Shown here: piece by piece, positions 1 through 7,665 of the stretch
Position numbering within the stretch: the first letter of the stretch is position 1
Layout of the letters: each line of letters begins with the position of its first letter
Source of the DNA: GCA-003244245 sp039924425
GTDB lineage: Bacteria; Actinomycetota; Actinomycetes; Mycobacteriales; Pseudonocardiaceae
Direction: 5' to 3'
NCBI GenBank assembly: GCA_039924425.1
Contig: JBDTAX010000106.1
Location: 1-27,609 of the forward strand
Length of the DNA: 27,609 nt
Translations under genes and position numbers: made by a program
Notes under the pieces: generated by a model
The model's input: only the letters and a program-made list of their open reading frames with translations
The model's database searches: none
What the model was told of the DNA's origin: nothing

Positions 1-204
1 AATGGAGACGGCCCGGGCGTGGTGCTCGGCGGGCATCTGGTGCTGGGGAAGGAAACGTCGCCGACGGTCTCTTGGCGAACCACGTGACGATCCACGGGAG
101 TGGCCGGTGGTGGTGGCCTGGGGCTCCGGAGCCGCGATCAGGACACACCACACGGAGTGTTGAGGGTTACCGTCACGTGGATCATCCTATGGTGACCGGA
201 GGAG

Positions 205-445
205 GTGGCGGTCATAGCGTTTGAACGGATCAACATCGATCACGCGAAGATGGGCGAGCTGCGCTGTATCCGTGACCTGTGTATGCCGGTGAGCACCGTG
301 CTCGGTCAGCTCGCTGCGGGGCGTGCCGAGGTGGAGATCCTTAAGAACTTTCCTGATCTTGAAAAATGTGGACATCGTGGCTGCCCTTGAGTACGCGGCG
401 GTTGCGGTCCAGGAGCGCGGGCTGCCACTCGCCGTCGGGCAGTGA
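205..445 (+). pseudogene. DUF433-type antitoxin gene, frameshifted
   Basis: The first 53 codons read as a DUF433 (VapB-like) antitoxin: FERINIDHAKMG, then CIRDLCMPVSTVLGQLAAG, then EILKNFPDLEK. The frame then runs into an early stop. One base fewer in the A-run at about 361-365 restores VDIVAALEYAAVAVQERG and a stop at 443-445, the usual end of this family. I therefore read it as a single-base insertion in an A homopolymer. The GTG start at 205 lies directly behind GGAGGAGG (198-204). DUF433 proteins usually precede a DUF5615 PIN-like toxin, and a possible stub of one follows here. A sequencing error in the A-run is the alternative. Confidence 0.7.
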
Positions 446-519
446 GGTTCCTCGTCTTCGGCACCCACAAGCTGGCCCAGGTGGGTGTCGATCGGGTGTC
501 CAGTTTGCTCGACCAATGA
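442..519 (+). pseudogene. possible stub of a DUF5615-type toxin gene
   Basis: A 25-codon ORF overlaps the antitoxin stop at GTGA and begins VRFLV, like the MRFLVD start of DUF5615 PIN-like toxins. The rest (FGTHKLAQVGVDRVSSLLDQ) does not continue as that family should. It sits exactly where the partner toxin is expected, so an internally deleted toxin is a reasonable guess. The match is only five residues plus position, so this is weak. Confidence 0.25.
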
Positions 520-533
520 GCGATACTGAGGAC

Positions 534-755
534 ATGTCCCAGACGATCACGTTGACCGCAAGCCTCACCCCTGAAGACGGTGGCTACGTCGCACGGTGCG
601 TAGAACTCGACGTCACCAGCGAAGGGGACACGGTGGAGGAGGCTCTGATGATGCTGCGGGAGGCCGTCGAACTCTACTTGGAAGACGCGCCCATTCCGGA
701 CCAGTCTGCCCATCCGGTCGTCACCTCGTTTGACGTCACGGTCGGTGCGGCGTGA
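534..755 (+). CDS. hicB: HicB-family antitoxin
   Basis: A 73-residue protein with the HicB partial RNase-H-like fold: an opening beta strand (SQTITLTASLTPEDGGYVARC), ELDVTSEGDTVEEALMMLREAVELYLED, and a short C-terminal strand. HicB proteins bind and neutralise the mRNA interferase HicA and usually repress their own operon. I chose ATG 534 because the family starts within a few residues of this strand. An in-frame ATG at 516 adds six residues and overlaps the upstream stub. The stop overlaps the hicA start at GTGA (752-755), so the genes are translationally coupled. Order is antitoxin then toxin, the reverse of E. coli hicAB but common elsewhere. Confidence 0.85.
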   Translation: MSQTITLTASLTPEDGGYVARCVELDVTSEGDTVEEALMMLREAVELYLEDAPIPDQSAHPVVTSFDVTVGAA

Positions 756-973
756 GCTCTCGTACACCTCGCCTGTCTAGCAAAGAAATGATCAAAATCT
801 TGGAGAGAGCCGGTTTCACCGTCGTGCATACCCGAGGAAGTCACTGCAAGTTTCGCAGCGGGTCCCGCACCGTGATCGTCCCATTGAATCGGGACCCGCT
901 GCGGCAGGGCACCCAGGCCGACATCCTCCGCCAAGCGGGCATCGACGCGGAACTCCTCAGCAAACTCACATAA
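752..973 (+). CDS. hicA: HicA-family mRNA interferase toxin
   Basis: A 73-residue HicA/YcfA-like protein with a double-stranded-RNA-binding-type fold. It shows SSKEMIKILERAGFTVVHTRGSHCKF, with the catalytic His in the conserved GSH motif at residues 30-32, then the VIVPLNRDPLRQGTQADILRQAGI segment typical of the family, where the dimer usually reads H-x-(E/D)-(L/I)-x-x-GT. HicA cleaves mRNA independently of the ribosome in known members. The gene is full length and intact. The coupled hicB in front and nearby mobile debris fit a stability module of an integrated element. Confidence 0.87.
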   Translation: MSSRTPRLSSKEMIKILERAGFTVVHTRGSHCKFRSGSRTVIVPLNRDPLRQGTQADILRQAGIDAELLSKLT

Positions 974-1050
974 CCGCGGAGGACCCATGCGCCGGCTCGC
1001 AAGCACTGTCGAGACCGCGGCCATCGGGTCTGATCAGGGCGCGGTGGTGA

Positions 1051-1338
1051 TCACACTGCACGGCCCCCGCAACCTGTCCGCTCGACCTGGTGGCAGGCCA
1101 GCCACTCATCGAGCAGATAGCCCAACGTCACACTCGTGCGCGCCGCCGTCGCCTCCGCGACCTGCCGGCGGAACTTGTCCCGGAGCTTGATCGCCCCGTC
1201 TTCGTCCTGCGCCGAACCGGTCAACATCACCTGCTTGCCGGTCACCGGGTCCTGCCCACCCAAGAGCCGCACCTGGTACGTGCCGCCCCGCTGCCGGATG
1301 CCGGTCAGGTCCTTCGGGGACTGCTTCGTGCGTGCCAT
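1051..1338 (-). pseudogene. N-terminal stub of a tyrosine-recombinase integrase
   Basis: The first about 85 residues (MARTKQSPKDLTGIRQRG, RLLGGQDPVTGKQV, EDGAIKLRDKFRRQVAEA, VTLGYLLDEWLACHQ) read as the arm-type DNA-binding N-terminus and the start of the core-binding domain of an actinobacterial phage or ICE integrase. Homology stops at about 1083, and a short unrelated tail (RTGCGGRAV) ends the frame. The whole catalytic domain is missing. The sequence differs clearly from the intact integrase at 23355-24686, so it comes from a second element. The start codon lies 90 bp from the tRNA-Phe fragment at 1429-1473, a normal int-to-att distance. Confidence 0.72.
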
Positions 1339-1428
1339 AGGGGCGAGTGCAAGAAGCGGAATTGGACAGCCAGTTGGACAAAGATTGATTAAAGATCACT
1401 AATGGAGACTGTTTGTGCTGTTCAGAGG

Positions 1429-1473
1429 TGGTGGCCAGGGGCGGGGTCGAACCGCCGACCTTCCGATTTTCAG
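1429..1473 (-). other. 3' half of a tRNA-Phe(GAA) gene, probable att core
   Basis: Read on the minus strand this is the 3' 45 nt of a tRNA. It has an anticodon loop CTGAAAA (anticodon GAA), 3' anticodon stem TCGGA, variable loop AGGTC, a perfect T-arm GGCGG-TTCGACC-CCGCC, acceptor strand CCTGGCC, discriminator A and encoded CCA. Upstream of the loop the sequence (GGAGGC) cannot pair with TCGGA, and no D-arm or 5' acceptor strand is present. It is therefore not a functional tRNA. Element integration into tRNA 3' ends leaves just such a partial copy. Confidence 0.75.
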
Positions 1474-1812
1474 GCCTCCGGTACAGTGTCCATCTCCGGT
1501 CGGCAGCGTCCATAACCTGCGCCGGAGCAGCCTCGCGGTAGCCGGCGGATGTCCGCGAACGAAGGCGAATGAGACGGAAATAGAGACGACGCTGACGTGC
1601 GCTCGGCCAACGGGGCGGTAGCCAACCCCGTGTCACCCGCCGTTGGGGATGACGACGTAGCGCCGGGTTGGCGCGGTTGAGCGTGCGGATCGGGTCTGGG
1701 TTGGGCGAGTCGGGTTGACCTTGTTGGTCGGCGTCGCCACCGTGCCGGGGCCGGAGTCAGGGCCTTCGTCAAAGCCATGGCGTAGTTGATCACCTCCTTT
1801 TTGGTTGCTGGG
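1474..1812. other. no recognisable gene
   Basis: No ORF in this stretch resembles a known protein. On the minus strand a strong Shine-Dalgarno-like AAAGGAGGTGAT (1789-1800) precedes ATG at 1776-1778 with a 14-nt gap. The Arg/Pro-rich frame that follows looks like out-of-frame high-GC sequence. It may be the far end of the decayed insertion sequence. Confidence 0.4.
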
Positions 1813-2460
1813 CTAGACGCCGAGCGGGGTGAGGATCTGGTTGAGTCGGCGGGAGAGTTTCTCGGTGGCCTGTTTGATGTTCGTCCAGCCGGCGAGTCGT
1901 AGCAGGCTGATCGCGGCGTTTCTCATGCTGGCCATGATCTGGGGCGCGGAGTCGGTTCTGACCTGCGATCTGTCTTCATCAAAGGTGACGTCATGGACGT
2001 AATGGGCGCGATTTTCCACTTGCCAGTTGCTGCGGACGAGCGCGGCGATGTCGGCGGGGTTGGCCTGATAGGTGGTCAGGCTGGAGATGCCGTAGGCGGT
2101 CTCGGTTCGTGTCGGGTTGCCGTACGGGTCGGTGGTCACGCAGCGGATGCGGAAGGCCTGGAAGACGCCGGGGAAGTCCAGGTCGACGACGTTGGCGGTG
2201 CAGGTGACCTCGTGGGTCTCGCAGCGGCCGTGTCTGCGGTCAAAGGTGATGTGGTGAGGAGGGGGAAAGCCCCGTCACGGTCACCGAAGAGCTCGGTGAG
2301 CTTGGCGCGGAGCTTGAGCTGGTTGGACTTGACGGTGAGGACGTACTCGCCGCCTCGCTGAAGAACGCCTTCGATGTTGTCGCGGTGGACGTGGACCGCG
2401 CCGGCGGTGATGACTGCGCCGCCCAGGTCCGGTGGGTTGGACCGTACCCGATCTTGTAGA
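1813..2460 (-). pseudogene. ISAs1-family transposase, 5'-truncated and frameshifted
   Basis: The intact 3' part (2139-1813, 108 codons) shows the C-terminal signature of ISAs1 transposases: RSNWQVENRAHYVHDVTFDE, then SQVRTDSAPQIMASMRN and AISLLRLAGWTNI. Reading upstream in the shifted frame gives DLGGAVITAGAVHVHRDN, GGEYVLTVKSNQLKLR and then HHITFDRRHGRCETHEVTC. The two frames join by one missing C in the run around 2263-2268. The homologous part begins near 2460, so only about 210 of the usual 370 or so residues remain. I could not identify terminal inverted repeats. Confidence 0.85.
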
Positions 2461-2730
2461 CACCCGGTCGGATGACGCCGCCAGCCCCATCCGACAATTC
2501 AGGTCAGCCGATTGCGAGAGCTCACCAGTCTGGGAAGCGGATATGCTTGGCTCCGGGCACGTCGACCTGTTCGGGGCGGCGGGCTCCCGTCTAGACGGTG
2601 CCGCTTCGGACGAACAGCTCGGTGGCCAGTACGCGGCCGAGCCGCTTACGGTGGATTGCGGAAGGGGTTGTGGGGAGAAGCGCCGACCTCTCGCGTTATC
2701 TAGCCCTAGGAGCCACCGAGAAGGAGGCCT
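2461..2730. promoter_or_regulatory. leader region of the cluster operon, no gene seen
   Basis: This 270-bp stretch between the truncated transposase and the first cluster gene holds no convincing ORF. It should carry the promoter for the rightward operon, but I see no clear -35/-10 pair. A good ribosome binding site, GAAGGAGG (2720-2727), sits just before the GTG start at 2731. Confidence 0.4.
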
Positions 2731-3960
2731 GTGCAACTCCCACTTGCCGTGCACGACCTTGACGGGCCGATGGTGGCCCGCTGGCAAAGACACTTCGGCA
2801 GCCGCCGAGACCGGCCCCGCAACGTTGAGGAGGGTTTGTGGCGCAGGACGCAGGACCCTACCAATGCTGACCAGTCCCTGTGGAAAGGGCCGCAGGACGC
2901 ACGGCGCCGGTTGCTGCACTACCGGTACCGCTACGCGCTTGACGACCTTGTCCGGCCGGCGCGTCTGGTGCTGGCGGACTTCTACCTCGCCTCATCTGTG
3001 GCCTATCCCCGTGCGGAGCTATGCATCCACCGCCGCCAGGTCTTGCAGGCCCTGGCCGATGGTGGCTGGCGATCTGGTGCGCCTGGCAACGAGTGGGCGC
3101 GCGGCGACCTGCGGTGTGAGGTATCCGAGTACGGCGCGCACCCGCAGGACGAACGCGCCGGTCGCCGCCTGGCGGGCGGGTATGGCGCGCTTGATGTCGT
3201 AGTGACGTCGGCGGACTACTTACCGCCGCCGCAGGTGCGGGATCTGCCCTGGGATGTCCTGGCGCACGGGATGCGCGTCAAGGACCGGCGTCAGAGCCCG
3301 ACGGAGGTGCCGGACCTGTCAATGCTGGACCGGTACCTGCCCTTCCAGGTCGAGGTCGGCTGCGGCATGTCGGTGGAGGCAGGTGTTCCGGCGCTGCACC
3401 GGCTGCACGAGATTTACCAGGTCACCAACCGGACAACGCATTGCTTCGTGCTCAGCCCGCAAGCCGACACATTCCTGAGCGAGCTGCTGACCGAGCCCGA
3501 GGCCAAGTTGCCGGAGTTAGTCGAGATGTTCGTTGCCTGCTTTACGGCCGAGCCGACACCCGGTCACGCAGCGCTGCGCTCCCTGGCCGACGCCGGCCAC
3601 ATCATCGGGCCGGTAATCACCAACAACTTCGATGGGCTGACTGACCGGGTGGGGCTGGAGGAGCTCTATGTGCGCCGGTATGACCAGCAGATACCGCCGG
3701 TCTCGTTCCTGCCGCAGGCTCGCGCCCTGCTAGTGGTAGGGAGCCACGCTGACCGACGAAGAGTGCAAGCACGCGCCCGCGACCGGGGGATGATGGTGTT
3801 TTTTCTCGACACGGAGGGGTTCTGGGAGGATGGCCGGTTCGTGTCTTACCCAGTCGAGGGTGCCCGTGACGGTGACGTGTTGTGCCGTCGCCCGGCCGGC
3901 GTGACGCTGAGCGAGCTGGTCGCCCAGCTCGGTGCCGCGCCTGCGCGTTCGACAGCGTGA
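2731..3960 (+). CDS. Sir2-fold NAD-binding-like protein, catalytic His not seen
   Basis: A 409-residue protein. Residues 209-220 (VGCGMSVEAGVP) resemble the sirtuin GAGIS-x-E-(S/A)GIP loop, residues 295-303 (VITNNFDGL) resemble the TQNIDGLH motif, and LLVVGSHADRRRVQ near residue 335 resembles the GTSL nucleotide-binding turn. The order and spacing fit a Rossmann-type Sir2 domain in the C-terminal 200 residues. The usual catalytic His is not evident (EELYVRRYD where LHG-type motifs occur) and there is no Cys4 zinc site. Deacetylation is therefore unlikely; NAD or nucleotide-sugar binding is open. Residues 1-180 match nothing I recognise. The GTG start follows GAAGGAGG. It overlaps the next gene at GTGA. 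It contains two TTA codons (3220, 3517). Confidence 0.6.
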   Translation: MQLPLAVHDLDGPMVARWQRHFGSRRDRPRNVEEGLWRRTQDPTNADQSLWKGPQDARRRLLHYRYRYALDDLVRPARLVLADFYLASSVAYPRAELCIHRRQVLQALADGGWRSGAPGNEWARGDLRCEVSEYGAHPQDERAGRRLAGGYGALDVVVTSADYLPPPQVRDLPWDVLAHGMRVKDRRQSPTEVPDLSMLDRYLPFQVEVGCGMSVEAGVPALHRLHEIYQVTNRTTHCFVLSPQADTFLSELLTEPEAKLPELVEMFVACFTAEPTPGHAALRSLADAGHIIGPVITNNFDGLTDRVGLEELYVRRYDQQIPPVSFLPQARALLVVGSHADRRRVQARARDRGMMVFFLDTEGFWEDGRFVSYPVEGARDGDVLCRRPAGVTLSELVAQLGAAPARSTA

Positions 3961-4814
3961 CAGCGCCGGGAGGTCCGTCTCGTACTAGCGCGGCACGCCT
4001 GCAGCTCGCCAAGCACATGGTGTTTGAGCAGATCGACGAGGTCCAGTACAGCGCAGCAGAGCGCTTGGAGATCGATAGCCTGTGGAAAGCACGAGCCTCG
4101 GCGAACCCGCGGTTGTTCGACGGGCCGATCCTGGCTGCCCGGTCCGTCGACTGGGATGGGGCCCGGTGCACGGTCCGTTGGTCCCGGGCCAGCTACGCGC
4201 AGTACCTGTGGAGGTACGGCCCGGAAGAGGTGGTGCAGTGCCGCTTCGCGCGGGCGTTGTTCGTTTCTGTCCTTGCCCAGACAGCTGACGGGCAGGTGTT
4301 GCTTGGCCGGATGGCGCCTGACACCAGCACGCCCGGGCGAGTCCAGCTCCCTGGCGGGAACGTGCGCCCCCCAGACGAGGGCGCACCGCTGACCGCACAT
4401 GCAGTGCGCGAGCACGCGGTCCGTGAACTGGCTGAGGAGACCGGTGTGGAGCTGGCGCCGAGTGCGGCGAGTCTGTGGGCGGTGAAGGACCTCGGTGCGT
4501 TCGGCGACGTCGGAATCATGCTGCGCGCCGACGTCCCCGCCGCAGGCCTAGCGCACCAGACCTTCCAACGTCACCTGCAGGGGCTCGCGGCTGCGGGTCA
4601 GACGCCGGAGTTCACCTGCCTGCTGTCGGTGCGCCGGAGCGACGGTCCACTGCGGGGCCAGGTCGCGCACCCGGGACTACCCCTGCTGGAAGCTCTGTCG
4701 CCGCACGTCGACTACCTCCCGGCGGTCCTACATGCAAGCCTAGGCGTGGGGCCCCTGACGACGTCGGAGTCCTCGGTGGTCACACGCGGTTGGAGGCCCG
4801 GTGTACGAGGTTGA
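3957..4814 (+). CDS. Nudix hydrolase, NUDT22-like (possible UDP-sugar pyrophosphatase)
   Basis: A 285-residue Nudix protein. The N-terminal part (IDSLWKARASANPRLFDGP, then RWSRASYAQYLW) resembles the leader domain of animal NUDT22, which has IWxxRLxxxPxLFDxP followed by a SYRDFL-type strand; NUDT22 hydrolyses UDP-glucose and UDP-galactose. LPGG and RELAEETGV form the Nudix box, but the loop between them is longer than the canonical G-x5-E-x7-REUxEExGU, and the first Glu is not in register. A nucleotide-sugar substrate is an inference from this resemblance and the glycosyltransferases nearby. GTG 3957 overlaps the upstream stop and is preferred over upstream in-frame starts. A generic nucleotide-diphosphate hydrolase is the alternative. 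Confidence 0.68.
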   Translation: MTAPGGPSRTSAARLQLAKHMVFEQIDEVQYSAAERLEIDSLWKARASANPRLFDGPILAARSVDWDGARCTVRWSRASYAQYLWRYGPEEVVQCRFARALFVSVLAQTADGQVLLGRMAPDTSTPGRVQLPGGNVRPPDEGAPLTAHAVREHAVRELAEETGVELAPSAASLWAVKDLGAFGDVGIMLRADVPAAGLAHQTFQRHLQGLAAAGQTPEFTCLLSVRRSDGPLRGQVAHPGLPLLEALSPHVDYLPAVLHASLGVGPLTTSESSVVTRGWRPGVRG

Positions 4815-5721
4815 CCCGAAGCTGATCTGGTGGAACGGCGCTGTCGTGCCTTGGCAGGACGCCCAGGTCCACGTGACATCGGAGACCGCGCTGCGTGGGC
4901 TAAATGTGTTCGAGGGGATCCGTGGGTACTGGCGGCCAGGTCAGTGCTGCCACGCCGTGGTCTCGCTGACCGCGCACCTGGAGCGGCTCGGCGACTCCGC
5001 CCGGCTGCTCCACATTCCGCACGACGGACTGATCCCAATGATGCGCCAGGGCATCAGTGAACTGCTAGACGCGCTCAGCCCTTGCGGCGACGTGTACCTG
5101 CGGCCCACTCTGTACCTTGAAACGGGCCGATACAGTTCAGCGCGGGACACCGTGAGCACCGGTGCGTTCATCGCCTGCCACGCCACGGACCCGACCAGCG
5201 ATCACTCAATGACCTGTGTCGTCAGCTCCTACCAACGCATTCCGGAGGCGGCGCTATCCACGCTGGCCAAGAACGGTGCCGCCTACACGGCGTTCCGGCT
5301 CGCGCGGCTGGAGGCACTCCGCGCCGGCGCGGACGAGGCGATTCTGCTCAACGCCCGGGGCACGGTAGCGGAGACCGCTGGCGCTTCGGTTTTCGCCGTC
5401 CGGCGCGGGCGGCTCGTGACCCCGCCGCTGGCGGATGGGGTGTTAGACAGCCTCACCCGGGCCACAGTCATCAAGCTCGCCTGGGCAGTGTTGAGCCTGA
5501 CGGTGGAGGAGCGCTCGCTAAGCCGCTCGGAGATCTACACCGCCGACGAGGTCTTCGTCACCGGCACCCTGGACGAGGTTCGCCTCGTTGCCTCTATCGA
5601 CGGGCACGTGCCGCGCGACCGCGCTGCGCCCGTGGGAAGTGCGCTGCGTTCCGCCTACCGGGCGATGTGCGTCGGCCAGCGGCCGCCGTTGGACGCGGCG
5701 TTCGTGGAGCTCCTGCCGTGA
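4801..5721 (+). CDS. class IV PLP-dependent aminotransferase
   Basis: A 306-residue fold-type IV enzyme of the branched-chain aminotransferase / D-amino-acid aminotransferase / aminodeoxychorismate lyase superfamily. It opens with IWWNGAVVPWQDAQVHV and GLNVFEGIRGYW, as in IlvE. The PLP lysine is K157 (LAKNGAAYTA), and E191 (VAETAGASVF) is placed to contact the pyridine nitrogen. DEVFVTGTLDEV resembles the C-terminal cofactor-phosphate motif. The substrate cannot be read from the sequence; in this cluster it may supply an amino group or an amino-acid-derived building block. GTG 4801 has GGAGG five bases upstream and overlaps the preceding gene by 14 nt. Confidence 0.85.
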   Translation: MYEVDPKLIWWNGAVVPWQDAQVHVTSETALRGLNVFEGIRGYWRPGQCCHAVVSLTAHLERLGDSARLLHIPHDGLIPMMRQGISELLDALSPCGDVYLRPTLYLETGRYSSARDTVSTGAFIACHATDPTSDHSMTCVVSSYQRIPEAALSTLAKNGAAYTAFRLARLEALRAGADEAILLNARGTVAETAGASVFAVRRGRLVTPPLADGVLDSLTRATVIKLAWAVLSLTVEERSLSRSEIYTADEVFVTGTLDEVRLVASIDGHVPRDRAAPVGSALRSAYRAMCVGQRPPLDAAFVELLP

Positions 5722-6470
5722 CCGTTGCCCGGCCAGCACCGCCGCATGCGGTGCTGTTCGACATCGGTATGACGCTCATCCACCCCAGCGGTCGGGTCAT
5801 GCTCGACGAGCTCAACCGTTTGGGCGCGGCGGAAGGTTTGCAGGCTCAGGACGCCGCAGCTGCGCTGGCGGCCGCCGCTGAGGTCCACCACCTGGACTTC
5901 CCGCGGGGACTGACGCGCACGGAGAAGGTCGGGGTGGTGTGGGGGGCTCTGCTGGGAGTGTCCCCGGACACCGGTATGCGCGCCTGGACAGCGTGCGCCG
6001 AACGTCCTGACTTATATTGCGACCTGGACCCCGACGCCGTCCTGGTGCTGCAGACGCTGCGGAGCCAAGGGCTGCGCACTGCGGCGGTCTCGAACTCGGA
6101 CGGCACGTTGCCCGCCGAGCTGACGGCCTTCGGCCTGTCGAACCTGTTCGACGTGGTGGCCGACTCCACCGCTGTCGGCTGCGAGAAGCCTCAGCCGCAG
6201 ATCTTCCAGACTGCGCTCGCCGAGCTGGGTACCGCGCCGGAGGATGCATGGTTCGTAGGCGATGGATTGCTGAACGATGTGTTCGGGGCTCACACCGCCG
6301 GGATCAGCACCGCAGTCCTCTACGATCGGCACCGCGTCCACCGCCCCCTGCCTGTCCTTACGATCACGGCGCTCGTGGGCCTGCTCGACCTGCTGCCTGG
6401 CGGCGGAGCCGGCCTGGTGCCTAGTGGTGCACCAGCGTCTGGCGGCCTGCTGTGGCTGCGGGACGCTTGA
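5718..6470 (+). CDS. HAD-superfamily phosphatase
   Basis: A 250-residue HAD subfamily I hydrolase. Motif I is LFDIGMTLIH with nucleophile D15; the usual second Asp (D-x-D) is Gly, as in the D-x-G motif of YihX-type sugar phosphatases. Motif II is AAVSNSDG, motif III the Lys in GCEKPQPQIF, and motif IV VGDGLLNDVFGA. The helical cap lies between motifs I and II. In this operon it probably removes phosphate from a sugar or cyclitol phosphate, an inference from context. GTG 5718 overlaps the aminotransferase stop. A TTA leucine codon lies at 6012-6014. Confidence 0.83.
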   Translation: MTVARPAPPHAVLFDIGMTLIHPSGRVMLDELNRLGAAEGLQAQDAAAALAAAAEVHHLDFPRGLTRTEKVGVVWGALLGVSPDTGMRAWTACAERPDLYCDLDPDAVLVLQTLRSQGLRTAAVSNSDGTLPAELTAFGLSNLFDVVADSTAVGCEKPQPQIFQTALAELGTAPEDAWFVGDGLLNDVFGAHTAGISTAVLYDRHRVHRPLPVLTITALVGLLDLLPGGGAGLVPSGAPASGGLLWLRDA

Positions 6471-6471
6471 C

Positions 6472-7665
6472 GTGCGGGTCTGCCTGGTCAGCACTACCTA
6501 CCGACCCCGGACAGGTGGGCTAGAAACCCATGTCGTCACGCTGGCGCAGGCCCTGGCCGCGCAAGGCCATCAGGTCACCATTCTGACGAACCGGGACAGC
6601 CAGACCGAGCCCGTCCGGGGCTTGGAGGATGGTGTGATCGTGCTGCGTGCTGGCGCGCTGCTTGCCGGACTGTCGGGACAGCAGACGGTGCCTTGGGAGG
6701 TAGCCCTGTTCGGTCTGCTCAGCGACGTCGAGGAACTCCTGGGCGCCGAATCGTTTGACGTCGTGCACACACACACTCAGGCGGCGCTACTGCTGGCCGC
6801 CCTGGCTGGGCTGCACCATCGGGCGCCGCTGGTGGCATCGTTCCACGAGACGCAGCCTGAGACCGAGCCATGCGGCCCTTCCCGCTCCCGGTTGATCGTC
6901 GGCGGCCTGGCGCCGGACCTCGTGCTGGCCGGTAGCGACGCGTTCGCCGTACAGGCCGTGGGGCTGGGCGTGCCCGCCGCGCGCGTCCGGGTGGTGCATC
7001 ACGGTCTGCCTGTCGGCGCGCCGGTGCGGCCGCACCGGATGCAAGCGCGGCGGCTGCTGGCCCGCAGCTGCGCCGTGCCAGCGGACGGGATACTGATCAC
7101 ATTGGTCGGTCGGTTCAAGGAGCGCAAGGGCCAGCGCCGCCTAGTCGAGGCCTACCAGCTCATGGGCACGCGGACCCAGGTTCGGCTGCTGCTGGTCGGC
7201 TCGTGCAACAGCGCGGACGTGGGCTATCTGGATCTCGTCCGCGCAGATCTCGCCCGCCTGGGCTGCCAGGACCGGGTCAGTGTCCTGGAGTCGTGCCCGG
7301 ACCCGGTCCGGGACCTGGCGTGGGCTGCGAGCGACATCGCCACTCAGCCCAGCACCCTGGAGGGCCTAGGCCTGGCGTGTGTGGAGGCGATGTTCGCGGG
7401 GCTGCCGGTGGTCGCAACCGACACCGACGGGCTGCGTGAGGTCGTCAGCGCGGCCACGGGGCTGCTGGTCGACACCTCCGACCCGCGCACCTACGCGCAG
7501 GCTCTGGACAGCCTCGTTACCGCGCCGGACCGGCGGGCGCAACTCGGGGCCGCCGGCAGGGCGCGGGCTATGAAGGCCTTCTCGGTGGAGCGGGCAGTCG
7601 AGCAGACCCTCACGGTATACCGCGAAGCCGCAGTGCGCTGGCGTGTAGACAGAGCGGTCGGATGA
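6472..7665 (+). CDS. GT-B glycosyltransferase, GT4 type
   Basis: A 397-residue retaining glycosyltransferase. The N-terminal Rossmann domain starts MRVCLVSTTYRPRTGGLETH with the Gly-rich acceptor loop, then FDVVHTHTQ. The C-terminal donor domain shows LVGRFKERKGQ and the E-x7-E motif in EGLGLACVEAMFAGLPVVA (about residues 297-306), followed by GLREVV and GLLVD. This is the classic GT4 pattern; donors in the family are UDP- or GDP-sugars, and the donor here is unknown. No membrane segment, so cytosolic or peripheral. GTG 6472 begins one base after the HAD stop, and the gene overlaps the next by ATGA. Confidence 0.87.
   Translation: MRVCLVSTTYRPRTGGLETHVVTLAQALAAQGHQVTILTNRDSQTEPVRGLEDGVIVLRAGALLAGLSGQQTVPWEVALFGLLSDVEELLGAESFDVVHTHTQAALLLAALAGLHHRAPLVASFHETQPETEPCGPSRSRLIVGGLAPDLVLAGSDAFAVQAVGLGVPAARVRVVHHGLPVGAPVRPHRMQARRLLARSCAVPADGILITLVGRFKERKGQRRLVEAYQLMGTRTQVRLLLVGSCNSADVGYLDLVRADLARLGCQDRVSVLESCPDPVRDLAWAASDIATQPSTLEGLGLACVEAMFAGLPVVATDTDGLREVVSAATGLLVDTSDPRTYAQALDSLVTAPDRRAQLGAAGRARAMKAFSVERAVEQTLTVYREAAVRWRVDRAVG

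Noticed and set aside
987..1190. Short plus-strand ORF after hicA
   Set aside because: Pro/Ser/His-rich with no family match and it runs over the integrase stub in the other strand.
1051..1338. The integrase stub begins MARTKQ, like the histone H3 tail
   Set aside because: Only five or six residues match and the rest is an integrase N-terminus; chance.
1786..1801. TTGATCACCTCCTTTT resembles the 3' end of 16S rRNA
   Set aside because: No further 16S sequence lies upstream; on the minus strand it is simply a strong Shine-Dalgarno motif.
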